Shown here: positions 34,708-49,364 of the stretch, in pieces | Position numbering within the stretch: the stretch's first letter is position 1 | Layout: each line of letters opens with the position of its first letter | Source: Lasiosphaeria ovina | Lineage: Eukaryota; Ascomycota; Sordariomycetes; Sordariales; Lasiosphaeriaceae | Assembly (NCBI GenBank): GCA_033439765.1 | Contig: JAULSN010000010.1 | Coordinates: 1,178,001-1,242,000, forward strand | Direction of reading: 5' to 3' | DNA length: 64,000 nt | Notes under the pieces: model-generated | The model's database searches: none | The model's input: the letters and a program-made list of their open reading frames with translations, nothing else | Told to the model about the DNA's origin: nothing | Position numbers and translations under genes: made by a program

Positions 34708-37138
34708 ATTGATCTTCAGACCGCGAGCTGCCTGCTATAAGACGACGATGTCAGTGAGAAATCCCGGCCGTCTAGCAACAGCGAAGCACGGTCGCGGAGA
34801 GAGGCCACACAGGCGACCCAGAATCAATAGAGCATAGCAGCGGTAGAGCCAGCAACATGTATCAATGATGCTTGTCGCATGCCGGGCCGTGTAAGTGATG
34901 GACGCGAGGCTGGGCTGATGGCAGAGGGCAGAGGGCAATTGAGGCCATCGGGAGCTGTCGGGGAGGCGCAGGGTGACCAGAGCACGTCTAGGCCATCGCA
35001 GCATAGCAATTCCATCGAGTTTCCAACGCTAGATGACCCCGGGAGGCCGACAGGAACGACATCTCGACGGGGGCATGTGCCCAGATTCGATGGCGGGATT
35101 GATGGACAAGACAGGGCGGCTCACAGCACGTCACGGCAGATGCAGACAAGCAGTGGCAGCACTTACAAGTCATTAACAATGGCCTCCAGGCAGCAGACCG
35201 TATTGTACTTCGCTAGGGTCGGTGCTGGCAATGGGTGTTGTGGGGATCTATCCAGGCCTGGAGACCCTGGGGTGGGCAGTGGTGATGGTGTACTGCGGAA
35301 AATCAGCAGTGGTGGTCGGAGGAGAAGAATGAAAATGAGAATCGGAGCCAGAAACCCACCAGGAAGTGGCCTGTGCTTGGCAGCCAGCTGCTGCTGGCTG
35401 GCGCTGGCCTTAGGATCCCACCCCACTTAACCCAAATCCAGCCCCCACGACTACCAACGATGAAGGACGAGGGGACTCGCATGAGGCAGGGGGCTGGACT
35501 TGAACCTGCCCATCCACCTCAATCCATATCAAAATATCACCAGCAGCGAGTCTCTTTTCCCTTGGATCTCTTTTGATATGCTGTGCAGCGCCAAATTATC
35601 GTCCCAACAGTCATCTCGAATTTTCCCCTTGTACATTGCAACCACCCCTGGGGCGCTACGCAAGGAAGTCATCGACCTACAAAATAATCTTGCTCTTCGA
35701 GTCCCTGGCGGCAAGCCCTCCAGACATCCCAAAAATCACCTTGGGTGTAGGAGGAGAGAGACAAATCTGCATTACTATGTTGGATGCACCGAATGAAGAA
35801 GTCAAGGCCGGTGCAACAACAGTAGTTTTGTTCCTCCTTATACTATGAAGCCTGTACATACCTCTTCCCGCAATAGGCTTATGTGAAAGCCTACACTCCC
35901 CGGAGATCTGTTATGAGATCAGTTCTGGCGAGATGCACCTCACTTCTTCACTCGGACATTGGCTTGGTCCCAACCTGAGGAATCGCGTGCAGGACGGCGA
36001 GAGAACTGAACACGTCACCACCTTGCATATCTGCTTCCATAGTGGTGGGTTTGCCTTACCCGAAAAGCCCCAGAGGAACTACGTTCACTACGCAAGGCTA
36101 ATGGCTCAATTGAACTTGTGGCGCAATGTCAGCGCAGCGGTTGTCGACGAGAAGGATCCCACGGTCCAACAGCTAGTGTTGCGCCGCTGCTACAGGGGAC
36201 AATTTGCATAATACCATACTGCCCGTTCTCACCGAACTAGGTGCCCGTGATCGCTTCTGCCATCTCGCCTGATAATAGCTAGGCCTTATTCCCGCCTTAG
36301 TCGGAAACAGCGAGCCAAAATATAGCCACAATAGAAGGTGATGCCTAGTTCCCAGATTTTACCTAGATAGTAGATAATCCGTAGCTGGCAATTTTTTCTG
36401 CGTCAAAGACATTTCCGTAGATTCGTTTGCTCCGGCATGTTGGGATTAACTTGAGAAACAAGGACAAAATTGCTTGTTGCGTTGCAGTCAAATCATCGTC
36501 GAAGCTCCAGTTTTATACGGGCAGGTTTCTGAATCGTGTTGAAAGTGCGACCCACTTGGTACGTATTACATAGTAAGTACTGAGAAAGTTAGCTTACATA
36601 AGGTATTTCCAAACATGGAACCAACATTGATCCGCTTTTGGCTGGCTTCCAATCACTCGCGGCGCATTCTAGCTTACCACTGTAACCGGCTACAGTGACC
36701 TTTGTGACAGCCGCTGTATGTATCTATTTCAGTCCTGTACCAACTTCCATGCGCTGTACACCTGTTCCGGGGTAATAAATCTCAACTGTCAGGGGTCTTT
36801 CTGTTTGTGGTCAGGGCAAACTATCTAGAAAATTTTAACAGTGGGCCCCTGGTCGGGTGGGATTTATTACCCCAGGGGAGGTGTAAGCCGATATTTAGCC
36901 CTGCCCCTCCTCGTCTTGATACACCGTCTACAATTTTTGAGAAAGCACGGTTTGACCCACGTTGCCCCTCCTTTGAGCGCCCGAGTTCTTTCGCCCGCGC
37001 CACGACGAGGTCCCCTCCTACCGGATTCCCACTTTCATTTTTTGACTGAGAGAGGGGATATTTAGCTCTTTAAACGGTCACCGATTTTTGATTCCTTGCA
37101 ACGACATACCGAGCTTGGTAGAGCATCACACCAGTACC
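34708..37138. other. divergent promoter region between chd1 and rli1
   Basis: No gene is supported. A 92-codon frame at 35933-36211 has no recognisable domain. A GGTTCAAGTCC string (minus strand, about 35494-35512) resembles a tRNA B box, but no A box or acceptor stem accompanies it. About 36230-36800 is TA-rich. Confidence 0.55.
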
Positions 37139-39788
<2,650 letters not shown>

Positions 39789-40257
39789 CTACCTGCGATG
39801 GTATTTCAACCCAGAAGTAGGGAAATGAACCATCGTCTTGTTGTACACGTGCAGGGCGGGTTGAACTAAACACAAAGCTAATTACATGAAAAGGTACCTT
39901 ACACCTTGGAAATCATGGCCGAGTTCTAGTTATGGCATAGCTGCAGGGGCATACAGCTACTTTGTACAACACCCCTGCTTTCATCCTGTGAGCAAGATGA
40001 GATGGTAAAGGGGATGAACTGACCGTTTTGTTCACCCTCCCTTTTTTTTAATACACTTACACGCTACGCAATGGTAGCCAAGTCGTCCATCCATGTCAGG
40101 GTAGCCAGCAATAGCAACAATGCTGGCAAGGTAGAATAATGGATACGTACTTGTAGACCCAACAGTACTTAAACATCCTCAATCCTCTCCGGATGAGGCA
40201 AGAGACAATTGCGCCTCGTCGATATTGTCTCATTGTCCACCAACAGAGACGGCGCGG
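39789..40257. other. convergent intergenic region
   Basis: Three-prime flanks of rli1 (+) and prp40 (-). A T-run lies near 40040-40050. Nothing else is seen. Confidence 0.6.
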
Positions 40258-43090
40258 TTAATCCTCCTCAATTTCGCCTTCCTCGCTCCCGGCTCGGACA
40301 CTTGGTGTCGTCTCTTTCTGTGGCGTCTTGGCGGTGGGACGAGCATCACGCTGGGGTGTTTTCTCGCGAGGAGCTTCGACTCTAGGTCTCTTAGCAAGTC
40401 GGGCGTCTCGTCGGTCTTGGTCGTCCTCGTCAGGTCGGGGGCGGCGAGATGAACTGGGTCTCTCATCACCATACGGAAGTTCATCAACATCGCGGTCTAA
40501 TACTCGCCTGCGATATATGGTCTCTCTATGCTCCTCCCGAGTACGGCGCTCTCGGTCATAATGGTTCGACTCATCGGGTCGAGGGCGACGATCGTAGTCG
40601 CGATTGTCTCGCTCAGCGCGGCCACGGTCACCGCGATCACCTCGGTCGCGGTCGGCTCGATCACGGTCTCCATCTCTGTCACGCTCCCTTTCGCGATCCC
40701 CGCGGCCATCCCTCTCCCGGTCGCGCTCTCGGTCGCGGTCGTGATGGTCACGACGATCACGGCGGTCGCGCTCTCGGTCGCGCACACTATCGAGTTGAGA
40801 GTCGCTAGGTTTGCGGTCCGACAGGAGGCTTTCTGCCATGCTCGACTTGCGGAAATTTCGCTCGCGTTCCGCAATGGCCTTTCGTCGGTCCGCCTCGTAC
40901 GAGTCGTGCTCCGGGCTGTGGCTCCTAGCGGAACGCGCACTGCTGCGATGAGATCGCTCACCTCTGTCACCACGGTGCCCATCCCCGCGATCTCGACGTC
41001 GCTGGCGGTCTTTCTCGGCCTCTTCCTCTTTCTCCTTGAGGCGACGGATATGCTTGTCAAACGCGCCTTGGCGAAATTCTTCTGAGGCCACGGCCTTAAA
41101 CTCCTCACTATGGGCAAGGCGACCTTTGACTTGCTCGTATGTATCCGTCACAGCGATTGGTGGATCCAGACGCTTCATATGCGACCGGAGGGAATCAAGG
41201 GCTCGGCGGTGGTGGCGCTCCGAATGCCGATCGTCGTCATTAGACCGCTTCAGCTTCTTTTCTTGAAGCTAAAGTCGAAGGGTTAGCAGCTGCCAGTTAG
41301 GGACATGTTGTGAGTATTTGAACACATACGCGTTCAAAAATCAACTCCAGAATGTCTTTGTCAATTTTGGACGTGCGGCGATCATCTTTGATAACTGCCT
41401 CAAACTCCTGGAAAGTCGTCTTGGATGTGATTTCGAAACGTTTGTCCTAGATGGAATGGGTCAGCCACGGTCATCCTGAGCCCTGTCAGAATAACAAACA
41501 CTCACATCAATGACGTCCAGAACATCATTTCTAGGCCCTCTCAAGGCACGCTCCTCCTCTTCCACGACATCCCAAAACAACTCCATTGGAGTAGATCCAG
41601 GTTGGCCAGCCATGGCCTTGTAGCGATCATCGTCCTCAATAGTCGGATATATCTGGGACCACTTCGTGCCAGCCTTGATCTTGCCGGAGTTCTTGAGTTC
41701 ACCCAAGAGATTAATGAAGCTGTCGCGGGCTTGGCGCTCTTTGCGCAGCTTCATGTTTTTCTCCTTTTGCTTCGAGTCGTTGAAAGTCCGTTCCAAGCCC
41801 TTGACATGGTTTTGGAAGACAGTGAGAACATCATACTTGCTTAATGACTGATATTTCTCTTCCGTTTGATAGGGTGGTGAAATTTCGATCGTAGCTTGAG
41901 CATCCGACCAGCGAGTATACGGCTCCAAGTTCAGCTTGGGAAGCAGCTCGATCAACCCTTCCATGGCGCTCTTGTGCAAGGCCAGCTGCTGCTCCTTGTG
42001 TGCCTTCTTAAGATCACCGATGTAATCTCTGAAGAGTTGGCGTCGCTCGCCTTCATCATTTGTCGAGCGAAAGATGGTTTCGCCCTCGATAATGGGGAGG
42101 GCTTTCTTCCAGCGAGTGTAGTGCTTGATTTCGGGATGGCTCCGTAGCATGGTTGCAAAATCTGCGCGAAGCTTGGCCAGTCTCTCCTTGGCCCGCTCCT
42201 TATCTTGAACAACCACATCGTGGCAATACTTCTCAAAAGCGGTTTTGCGGTCTTTGGGGTCTTTGATGGCCCGAAACTGGGGGTCTTTAGCCATAGCTCG
42301 GACTGCCTGTTCAAAGGTCCAGTCAGGTTGGACGTTGCTCCGACGCAATAGCTTTACGAAGGCAGCCTCGGCCTCCTCCGGGCTGGCGTACTCGGGATCG
42401 TTGCTCGCTGGGACGAAAGCAGGAGCTTGGCCATTGTTGCCGTAGGTTAGTTGGCGAGATTCACCGAGCGGCTCGCGATGGTCGCGATGCTCGCGATGGT
42501 CGCGGTGGTCACGATCACGATGGTCACGATCACGATGGTCGCGGTCACGGTGGTCGCGGTTGTCACGGCTATCGCGATGATTGTCGTACGATCCACCGCC
42601 AAATCCGCCGCCAAAGCTCGCCTGGTGACCACCAGAAGGGAATGGGGTTGCAGGTGTTCTGTGATTGTCAGCCACGGCGCAACGCACTCAAGTATCCAGC
42701 GGATGAGGCTTGGTTGCATACGCAGGTGTCGTGGGCGTTGCGTCGCCCACGCCCAGAGCCCGCTTGTAGGCATCGGGCATTTCCCAGGAGCTCTGTTTCG
42801 TGTCTGTATTGTACCAGTACTTCTTGCCGCCCTCGGCGGTGTACTCCTTCCAGGGCTGGTTCGCGAGCGCACGCTGGAAAGGGAGTCACGATCAGTACAC
42901 ATGGCCTCTAGTCGCGAATCAAGCGGGGGAGGGAGGGGCAGACCTCGGCGGGTGTCATCATGTCCTCGGGCTTGGTCCATTGGGTGACCTTTGTGACCGA
43001 GTTATAGTAATACACTCTGCCATCGGAGGTGCGATGCTCCTGCCAGGCGGCTGGGCCTGGCGGGGCGAAAGGGGCGCCAATGCCGCTCAT
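40258..43090 (-). CDS. prp40: U1 snRNP splicing factor Prp40 (WW-FF protein)
   Basis: U1 snRNP-associated scaffold that bridges the 5' splice site and branch-point factors. Exons in order: 43090-42944, 42873-42722, 42658-41506, 41446-41330, 41268-40258; introns 70, 63, 59 and 61 nt; 859 aa. Two WW domains occupy about residues 14-43 (AWQEHRTSDGRVYYYN..TQWTKP) and 55-84 (PWKEYTAEGGKKYWYN..SSWEMP). A Gly-rich linker then carries an Asp-His-Arg repeat. FF domains follow from about residue 180 (EAEAAFVKLLRRSNV..WTFEQAVRAM; DFATMLRSHPEIKHYTRW; and more) to about 560. The tail is an Arg/Asp/Glu-rich low-complexity segment ending EEGEIEED. The 42722 donor was chosen because reading on meets a stop, and the join is in phase. 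Confidence 0.93.
42468..42570 (-). repeat. in-frame HRD tandem repeat within prp40
   Basis: Short DNA repeats (12 to 15 bp) encode a run of RDHRD and REHRD units between the second WW domain and the first FF domain. The repeats are nearly identical at DNA level, suggesting slippage-driven length change. They belong to the prp40 coding sequence. Confidence 0.75.
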
Positions 43091-43742
43091 TGACGTCGGC
43101 GATGCAGCTTTGGAGAAGGAATCGGCAATCGTGCGCGAACTATTGACAGGAGCAACGAGGCCAATATGTTCTAATCAACCAAAAACAGCAGAGAGTCTGC
43201 TGAGGTAGACAGCTGGCTATTGAGGCGCTGCTAGACGCGTGGGGCAAGGAGGGTGAAGACACGGAAGCAGGTGAGCGAGGTGTGAAGGTTCAAGGAAGGA
43301 AAGTGCAGGACTGGAGCTCGAGATGCATCAAGAAATTATTCCGTCCTTCCTTAGTCTCGTGTCGCGGTACAGGCGCACGGGCCATTCTGCCGACTTTTGG
43401 GGTGGAGAACTGCAAGGCTGCCCCACCCGACTCTTCCCTAAAGCTGCAGGTACCTGGGTACCTTCCACAGCGGGCGCCTTGTCTGACAGGGGTTGGGTTG
43501 GTTGGGTCTCGAACGGCGTCCATCGATCGCATCACAGGATTGGCGGTTTGGGCAGTGACTTCGACTAACGACGTACGGAATGCAATTCAGCACTGAAAAC
43601 CAGGTGTACATTTTTCATACCTTATGCACAATTAACTCCTTCGGTCCATCTCAATACACGCCTCGCCAGAAGCCCCAACTTCCTGACGTGCCAAAGAATG
43701 GCGCCTTGATTGAAAGAGAAGAAGAGAAGACTGTTATTCGAC
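43091..43742. other. divergent promoter between prp40 and trs65
   Basis: A 652-bp stretch between two start codons. No gene or clear TATA box is seen. A GGTACCTGGGTACC motif lies near 43448-43461. Confidence 0.6.
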
Positions 43743-45766
43743 ATGGCTCTTCCTGAACGAGACCATGCTGGCGGCGGTGACGACGACGACAACGGCGACG
43801 GCGACCTTCTTGACCACTCGTACCTCACCTATCTAATCCCCCACGCATCGAACTTCAACGCTGAAAAGGCCCTTCGCTCTGGCGACGGGCAGCCCGGTCG
43901 GGGCAAGCTCGCTAGCATCGAGCAACGCGACGTGCTGTTCTTCGGTATGGAGGTTCGCACGCTGCTCCCTCTCGCCCGTCTCGTTCCGCTTATGCGCAGA
44001 TTGTTACAGATGAGACTGTCGATGTATACATTGTACTCCGGGCCCCCTGCGCTAGCGCCGAGATATTGCGCCCGTATTTACCGCGCCTCGTCATTACCCT
44101 CGACGCTCAAATTGTGAATGGCCATGCGCCGGATAGGGATCCTCCCGCGTCGGAATCCATCTACAATGGCACAGTTGAGGATACCCAGCAAGCTATAATC
44201 GTAGAACACGAGGAGGCGGGCGATGACGAGGAGGGAGAGCATGGCGACGAGGATGGAGGCGGTGCCAAGCGCCCACGGGAGCGTTATGCCTATGCTGTCT
44301 GGAAGCTCCCCGTCTTCCTGGCCCGCCCGAGGATCAGGCTGCAGGCTCCATCCGTTGTTCTATCTGCGTCCGCAGGCCTGAAGCCACCGCGGCCCGGGCG
44401 GCTCGGCGTGCCAGACGATGGCTACATGGAGAGTGGCGTGCCTTCTGGGCTGAACCTGCTGCAGGCCTTTGCGGACGATCCAATGCTAGATCCGATGCTT
44501 GGCGGCGCGAAGCCGCGTCTCTCGGCTCTCAGGGTGTCCCGGGTTGCTCCCGTGACGCAGGCCAAAGAAGCCCTCCGCCGTATTAAGGGTTTGCAAAGTC
44601 TCAGGCTCAAGATCTATCCTGTCGCCCACACACGGGTTCGCTTTGCAAGGCCCAACACAACTCCACCGAGCTCGGCACTCATAGCCATGCTCGAGGTCGA
44701 CTTCACCCCTTTTTTCGAGTGCGAGGTCTCGCTCGATAAAATTTCTCTGGCCGTTACTGACGGCAGTGTGGGGAATCTGAACAGCGAGGAAGGGGTTGGC
44801 CTCCCCCTTAACTGCGTGGCTCACGATCACCTCACATTCCTGTACCGGCTTGCACCTCGCCAGCTCGACATCGCCGCCAAAAACCTGTCGCGCGATCTTG
44901 TCATTACTATTGACATCACCGTCCTCGTGCGGTCTCTCGACGACGACCATGAGTCGGACCCGTGCACACCCCGCCTGAGCATGACTTGGACCACTAACCT
45001 TGACTTCACCCTTCCGCTCAACCCGGGTTTCGGTCAGCCCCTCACCCAGCCCATCCAGCGAGCCCACCGGCCGAGCCAGCTCTCCATTGGTGGCGATGCG
45101 CACTCACTAGTGGCGCCATCTGTGAGCCGCCCCGACGCGCTACCCTCTCTAGAGGCTTCCACGGCGCGCACCACAGATACGATGCTGCCAGATTTCGGCA
45201 TCACCATGACGTTTTCCGGCCCCGACGGGCCTGTCTACGTCGGCGAGGAGTTTCGATGGACCGTGTTCGTGGTGAACCGCAGCGGCTCCGTGGCGTCAGG
45301 CGCCGGCGCTCCCGCCGCAGTTGTTGCCGCCGCCGCCGCGGGCGGTGTGACGCGACGGCTTGCGCTGGTGGCCATCCCACGCCGTCGGCGCAACGAGCTG
45401 CGCGTCATGCGCCCGCCGTCGACGGCCGGCGCTCCCGGCGCTGGGGCCCGGCGTGACCCGCTCGTTGCCGACGCCGTGCTCGACGAGAACGTCGTGCACG
45501 CCATGCAGCGCAGCAGCGTCGTCGACAGCACCGAAATCGTCTGCCTGTCGGCCGACGTGCGCGTCGGCCCGTTGGCGCCCAACGCCTGCGCCGTCGTCGA
45601 GCTGCGGTTCTTAGCCCTGCGCGAGGGCGTCGTGGGCATTGAGGCAGTCAGAGTCATAGATCTCGGCAGTCAGGAGCATGTCGACGTGCGAGAGTTGCCT
45701 ACTACGGTTGTGGTCAGCCGTCGGAGTAGGACGGATGGGGACCAAAACGGCGATGATGTGCAATGA
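43743..45766 (+). CDS. trs65: TRAPP-II complex subunit Trs65
   Basis: Subunit of the TRAPP-II tethering complex, which activates Ypt31/Rab11 at the late Golgi. Exons are 43743-43952 and 44000-45766 around a 47-nt intron; 658 aa. The N terminus (HSYLTYLIPHASNF..IEQRDVLFFGME|IVTDETVDVYIVLRA) and the beta-sandwich segments (LKIYPVAHTRVRF, LEVDFTPFFECEVSLDKI, PLNCVAHDHLTFLYRL) fit fungal Trs65. The C-terminal Ig-like part includes VYVGEEFRWTVFVVNRSGS. Low-complexity inserts are an acidic run (EEAGDDEEGEHGDEDGGG) and an Ala-rich run around 45300-45345. The donor used is GTTCGC at 43953; the better-looking GTATGG at 43945 meets a stop after splicing. Confidence 0.85.
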
Positions 45767-46211
45767 TGGTGCCGGTTGTGCGAGGGAATAGCCAGTAAAT
45801 AGCAGTGAATAGATTAATAAATGGGTGGAAGGCGCACAGAACGATGTTGCACGTGGGTATCCTCGTAAGGTTATATTGAATTATTCTGTCACTATATCAT
45901 AACGCCTGCCGAGAAAGATGCTTGCTCGTCCCTCTCCCGTAGTTAAGAAGAATATGCCGATTTCCCTCCCATGCCGATGCGATGCTATGAAGAACCAGAC
46001 GCCCTCGTGCAAATGCCGCCCCTTTTTTCCGCCGAAATACGCCAGCCAAGCCCTTCACTGCCCGTCATTCATTTATTGACCCATTCACCCCCTTCCCCAG
46101 ATGCTGATGCGCTCATATTCATTCAAGTAATGTTCATAATTTCTCGTAGGTCGTTTTGTCTCTCATCCTGCATGCATACTTCACCTGAGATTCTTGATTC
46201 TTTTTCGTTTT
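45767..46211. other. convergent intergenic region
   Basis: Three-prime flanks of trs65 (+) and sld3 (-). AATAAAT occurs near 45815 as a possible polyadenylation signal for trs65. Nothing else is seen. Confidence 0.6.
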
Positions 46212-49200
46212 TCAGTCGTCCCAGCCCAGTTGCTGGTATATATCCACGACTTTTGTCCCTCCTCCCCCTTTAAATCCGAGGTCATTGTTGGGGCTCACGT
46301 TGGATGTCAAGGAGGTGTCGCCCACGGGGAGCCTTGACTTGATCGGGGTGTCATTCAGGCCCATCGCCAACCTGTCTCTGGCCGACTTGGGGTTGACTGG
46401 TGTCTCGAAGAGCGCGGCCAGCCCTGGTGATGACGGCAGCATGTCTGTGGCGCCCTGGCCTTTGCCTAATCGGATTGTAGAGACAGAGAGGTACTGAGAG
46501 TTTGACGAGGGCGCCGCTTTCCGGGCCATTATAGGAGAAGAATCGAGAATATCGTCGGCAGCCGACGGAGGCCGGACCGTAGTCTTTGGGATAAACGCCT
46601 GCCGTGACGGTGTTGCCTGAATACTGTCTGATAGCGGCCTTGTAGTTGCGCTGGATGCACTCAGCATGTTTGCGAACTTGCGAGGCACGATCGATGCAGG
46701 GATAAACGAAGAGCTTGAAGGCACTGAGTCGAACACGGCATTCGAGGGTTGTGCAAGTTGTGGCAGCCGAGACTCGGCGGCAATCACATCCCTGAAACGA
46801 TTGTTGGCTGGCGTTGCCTTTATCAGAACAGCAGAGGCACGGCCCGGTTTCTTCACCTCTGTGGGAACCAGTTAGTCCGCTTCACGACTAGCTTTTGGTG
46901 GCAGAGCACTTACTTTTAGGATGAGAGTTGCTGACGGACACTCGCTTCTCCGCCTCTTCAGTCAGCTCCTTGTTAACCAGAGCCCGGTTTGGCCTCTTGA
47001 GAGCAGAAATGGCATCCTTGAGCTCGGCCTCAACATCGACCTTTGGCTTAGCCTTTTGGCCTCCCAAGCTGCTTGGGGCCGTGCTTCGCTTAAAGATATT
47101 AGATGTTTTGTCCTTTAGCGAGCCGATCGCCCCTCTGGGGATCATTGACAACAGCGGTTCGCTTCCCTCCCTCTTCAAGCCAGGGATTGTGGTAGCACTC
47201 GCAGTTCGCATGAGAGCTATCGCTCCCGACGGTCCCCGTGAGGCGCTGCGTCTGATTCGCTCCTTGGATAGCACGCGCTCCAGTGTTCTCTCCTTGTCCT
47301 TCCTGAGGGTTGGCGCCGGTCGTTTAGTGGGTGCACCAGGCCTTGCTTTTAATGCGCTCAAGTGTTTTGCCTGCTTTTCCTTGGGGGGCGACTGCACAAC
47401 CGGACCCCCTAATTTCCGGTTGATTGAACCACAGAGTTCGGGCAGCCGCGCAGAGAAGCTGTGAGTCAAGGTGAGCCATTGAACTAAAAAATGACAATTT
47501 GGTGAACATGGCAGCTTACAAAGGCACTATAATGTCGACACAAAAGTCCCTCAGGGAATCAGAGTTGACCCTATCCGGTCTCTGTGGTTCTGACCCCCCG
47601 CCGAGGGCCTGAGACTCGGCTAAGGCTTTGACCTCATCGGTTGTCGTAGTCTGCCAGATGCAGAGACGGTCGGCGTGGACGTCGAGGAGCACAGGCAGGT
47701 TGTTCTTGTTTCGTTTTTTCGTAGCCGCCTCTTGCACCGGCTCCCGAGGAATTGTCTGGGATTCAGCCCCTGGCAGCTGGATCTCTTCGGTGTCTTCTAC
47801 CGGCCGGCTTAGCGGCTCCAGTGCCAGAATTTCGAGAATCAGTATCATCTGCATCTGCGTTTCTCTTTTCCGCAGGCAGGAAATGTGATACTTTGTTTCC
47901 ATATCCCTCGTGGACTTCTCGCTCTCACCGTTGCTAACCGGCCCGTGGACAGCCCACCACCGTCTCACGTGTTCGTGCTCTGATGGGTACAGGGCGTCCT
48001 TGCCAAGCTTCGGCTTCTTGCGCTTTCTTTTCTTAGGTTTTGTCTCTCCGTCACCCGACTCGTCGACGAGGGTCTTCAGTTTCTCTACAGTACCAGGAAT
48101 TGTTTCCCGGTATTTCTTGTCTATCACCACTGTTGTCATGACGAGGCTTTTCAAAAAGTCTATCAAGTCGTTCATTTCAAGATTCGCATCACAATCTAGA
48201 TGAAAGGCCGCGCGAGCTTGGGACAGCGGCCCCTTTGCAAAATAGGCCAGCGAACCCTATATAAGTAAGTAAAAAGAAACAAGCAGGCAATGTCGAACAA
48301 CTTACCATAGAATGATACAGAGCCTCAAAATATTGCATTCTGACATTTTGGAATATGTCTTCAGCACTTGGCTGCGCTAGGATATCAAGGTCAGGCTGCA
48401 AGGCGGGAGCGAGGCTACCCTGGCCGTCTGGTAGTGGCAAGGGGACATCTGCGGGCGCTTTGATGGGCGCCTCGACTAGCCCGTTGTCTTGGGTGTCCAT
48501 AACTTCGGGTGTTGGTGTCTGCTCCTTGGGTGTCGACGTCTGGCTGGAAGGATCCTTGTCTGTCAGCGCGACGACAGAGCGTTTCCGGACCATGGACTGA
48601 ATCTCCTCAATGGCAAGCCTTCTTCTCTTGCTTTCCTTGTACATATGCGGCGTGATCATGGGCGCGACGGCCGACTCGTCAACTTTTATTGATCTGCGGT
48701 TTCTCATGGCCTGACTGCACACGACGGTGGCATTGAGACCGAGGTTCTCAATATCAACCCAGGCGCCGAGCTTGCAAAGCACATACAAGCCGCTACCTTC
48801 GCGCTCGATGGCATATATTATGCGGCTCGTCTCGGAGCGTGCAAGAAGCACGTTAGACCCTAAGCGACCCTCGAGGTCCAGGATTTTGATTTTGGACTCG
48901 AACAAGCGGCTGGCTGGGAAATCTCCGTGGGGCTGTGCGAGATCGAGGGCGGACAAATGGAGATGCTCACGCGGCAGAAGCATCAGGGGCTGCAGGATTC
49001 GCGGCTTCACTGTCAGGGTCGAGGGATGTAGCTTGTAAAGCAGAAAGTGTCAGTTTCAACACAAAGTTCTCGCACGACTTAGTCGAGGCAGCTAAGGGGG
49101 AAAACATACCTTGAGAACGATGGGCGCCTTGAGAAGGTGGTCGGCGGCGGGGGCTTGTAAGCTCGAGTCTTCCGTGTCGGGCCTCCTGCGCTTCATGGCA

Positions 49201-49364
49201 CCAGACGACGATTGCGAAAGGGCATGGCGGGCGATTTGCGCCTGTGGTTGAGACTGGGACTGAGACTGGGACTGGTTCAGGGCCTCAGCGGAGAGAGGTG
49301 CGAGGATGCTAGAGCTCGAAGGTGGACGCGACGCGCCAGAGCCCAGCCTCGAGGCCGAAAACAT
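46212..49364 (-). CDS. sld3: DNA replication initiation factor Sld3
   Basis: CDK target that loads Cdc45 on licensed origins. Exons in order: 49364-49110, 49031-48306, 48256-47520, 47458-46914, 46858-46212; introns 78, 49, 61 and 55 nt; 969 aa. The N-terminal part (LHPSTLTVKPRILQPLMLLP onward) carries the Cdc45-loading and MCM-related functions in the family. The central Sld3/Treslin domain contains NLEMNDLIDFLKSLVMT and LYPSEHEHVRRWWA, which I recognise as the fungal Sld3 signature. A Lys/Arg patch KPKKRKRKKPK may act as nuclear signal. The C-terminal region is disordered and carries several SP or TP sites (QATPSRQAF, SSPIMAR, SSPGLAAL, NDTPIKSR) of the type used for Dpb11 binding; which ones are used is unknown. 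The start at 49364 is the first ATG of the frame. Confidence 0.88.

Noticed and set aside
35490..35565. tRNA gene on the minus strand suggested by GGTTCAAGTCC
   Set aside because: No A box, acceptor stem or cloverleaf could be matched within the right distance; the T-stem would have a mismatch.
35933..36211. 92-codon frame between chd1 and rli1
   Set aside because: No domain, no splice context and no codon bias.
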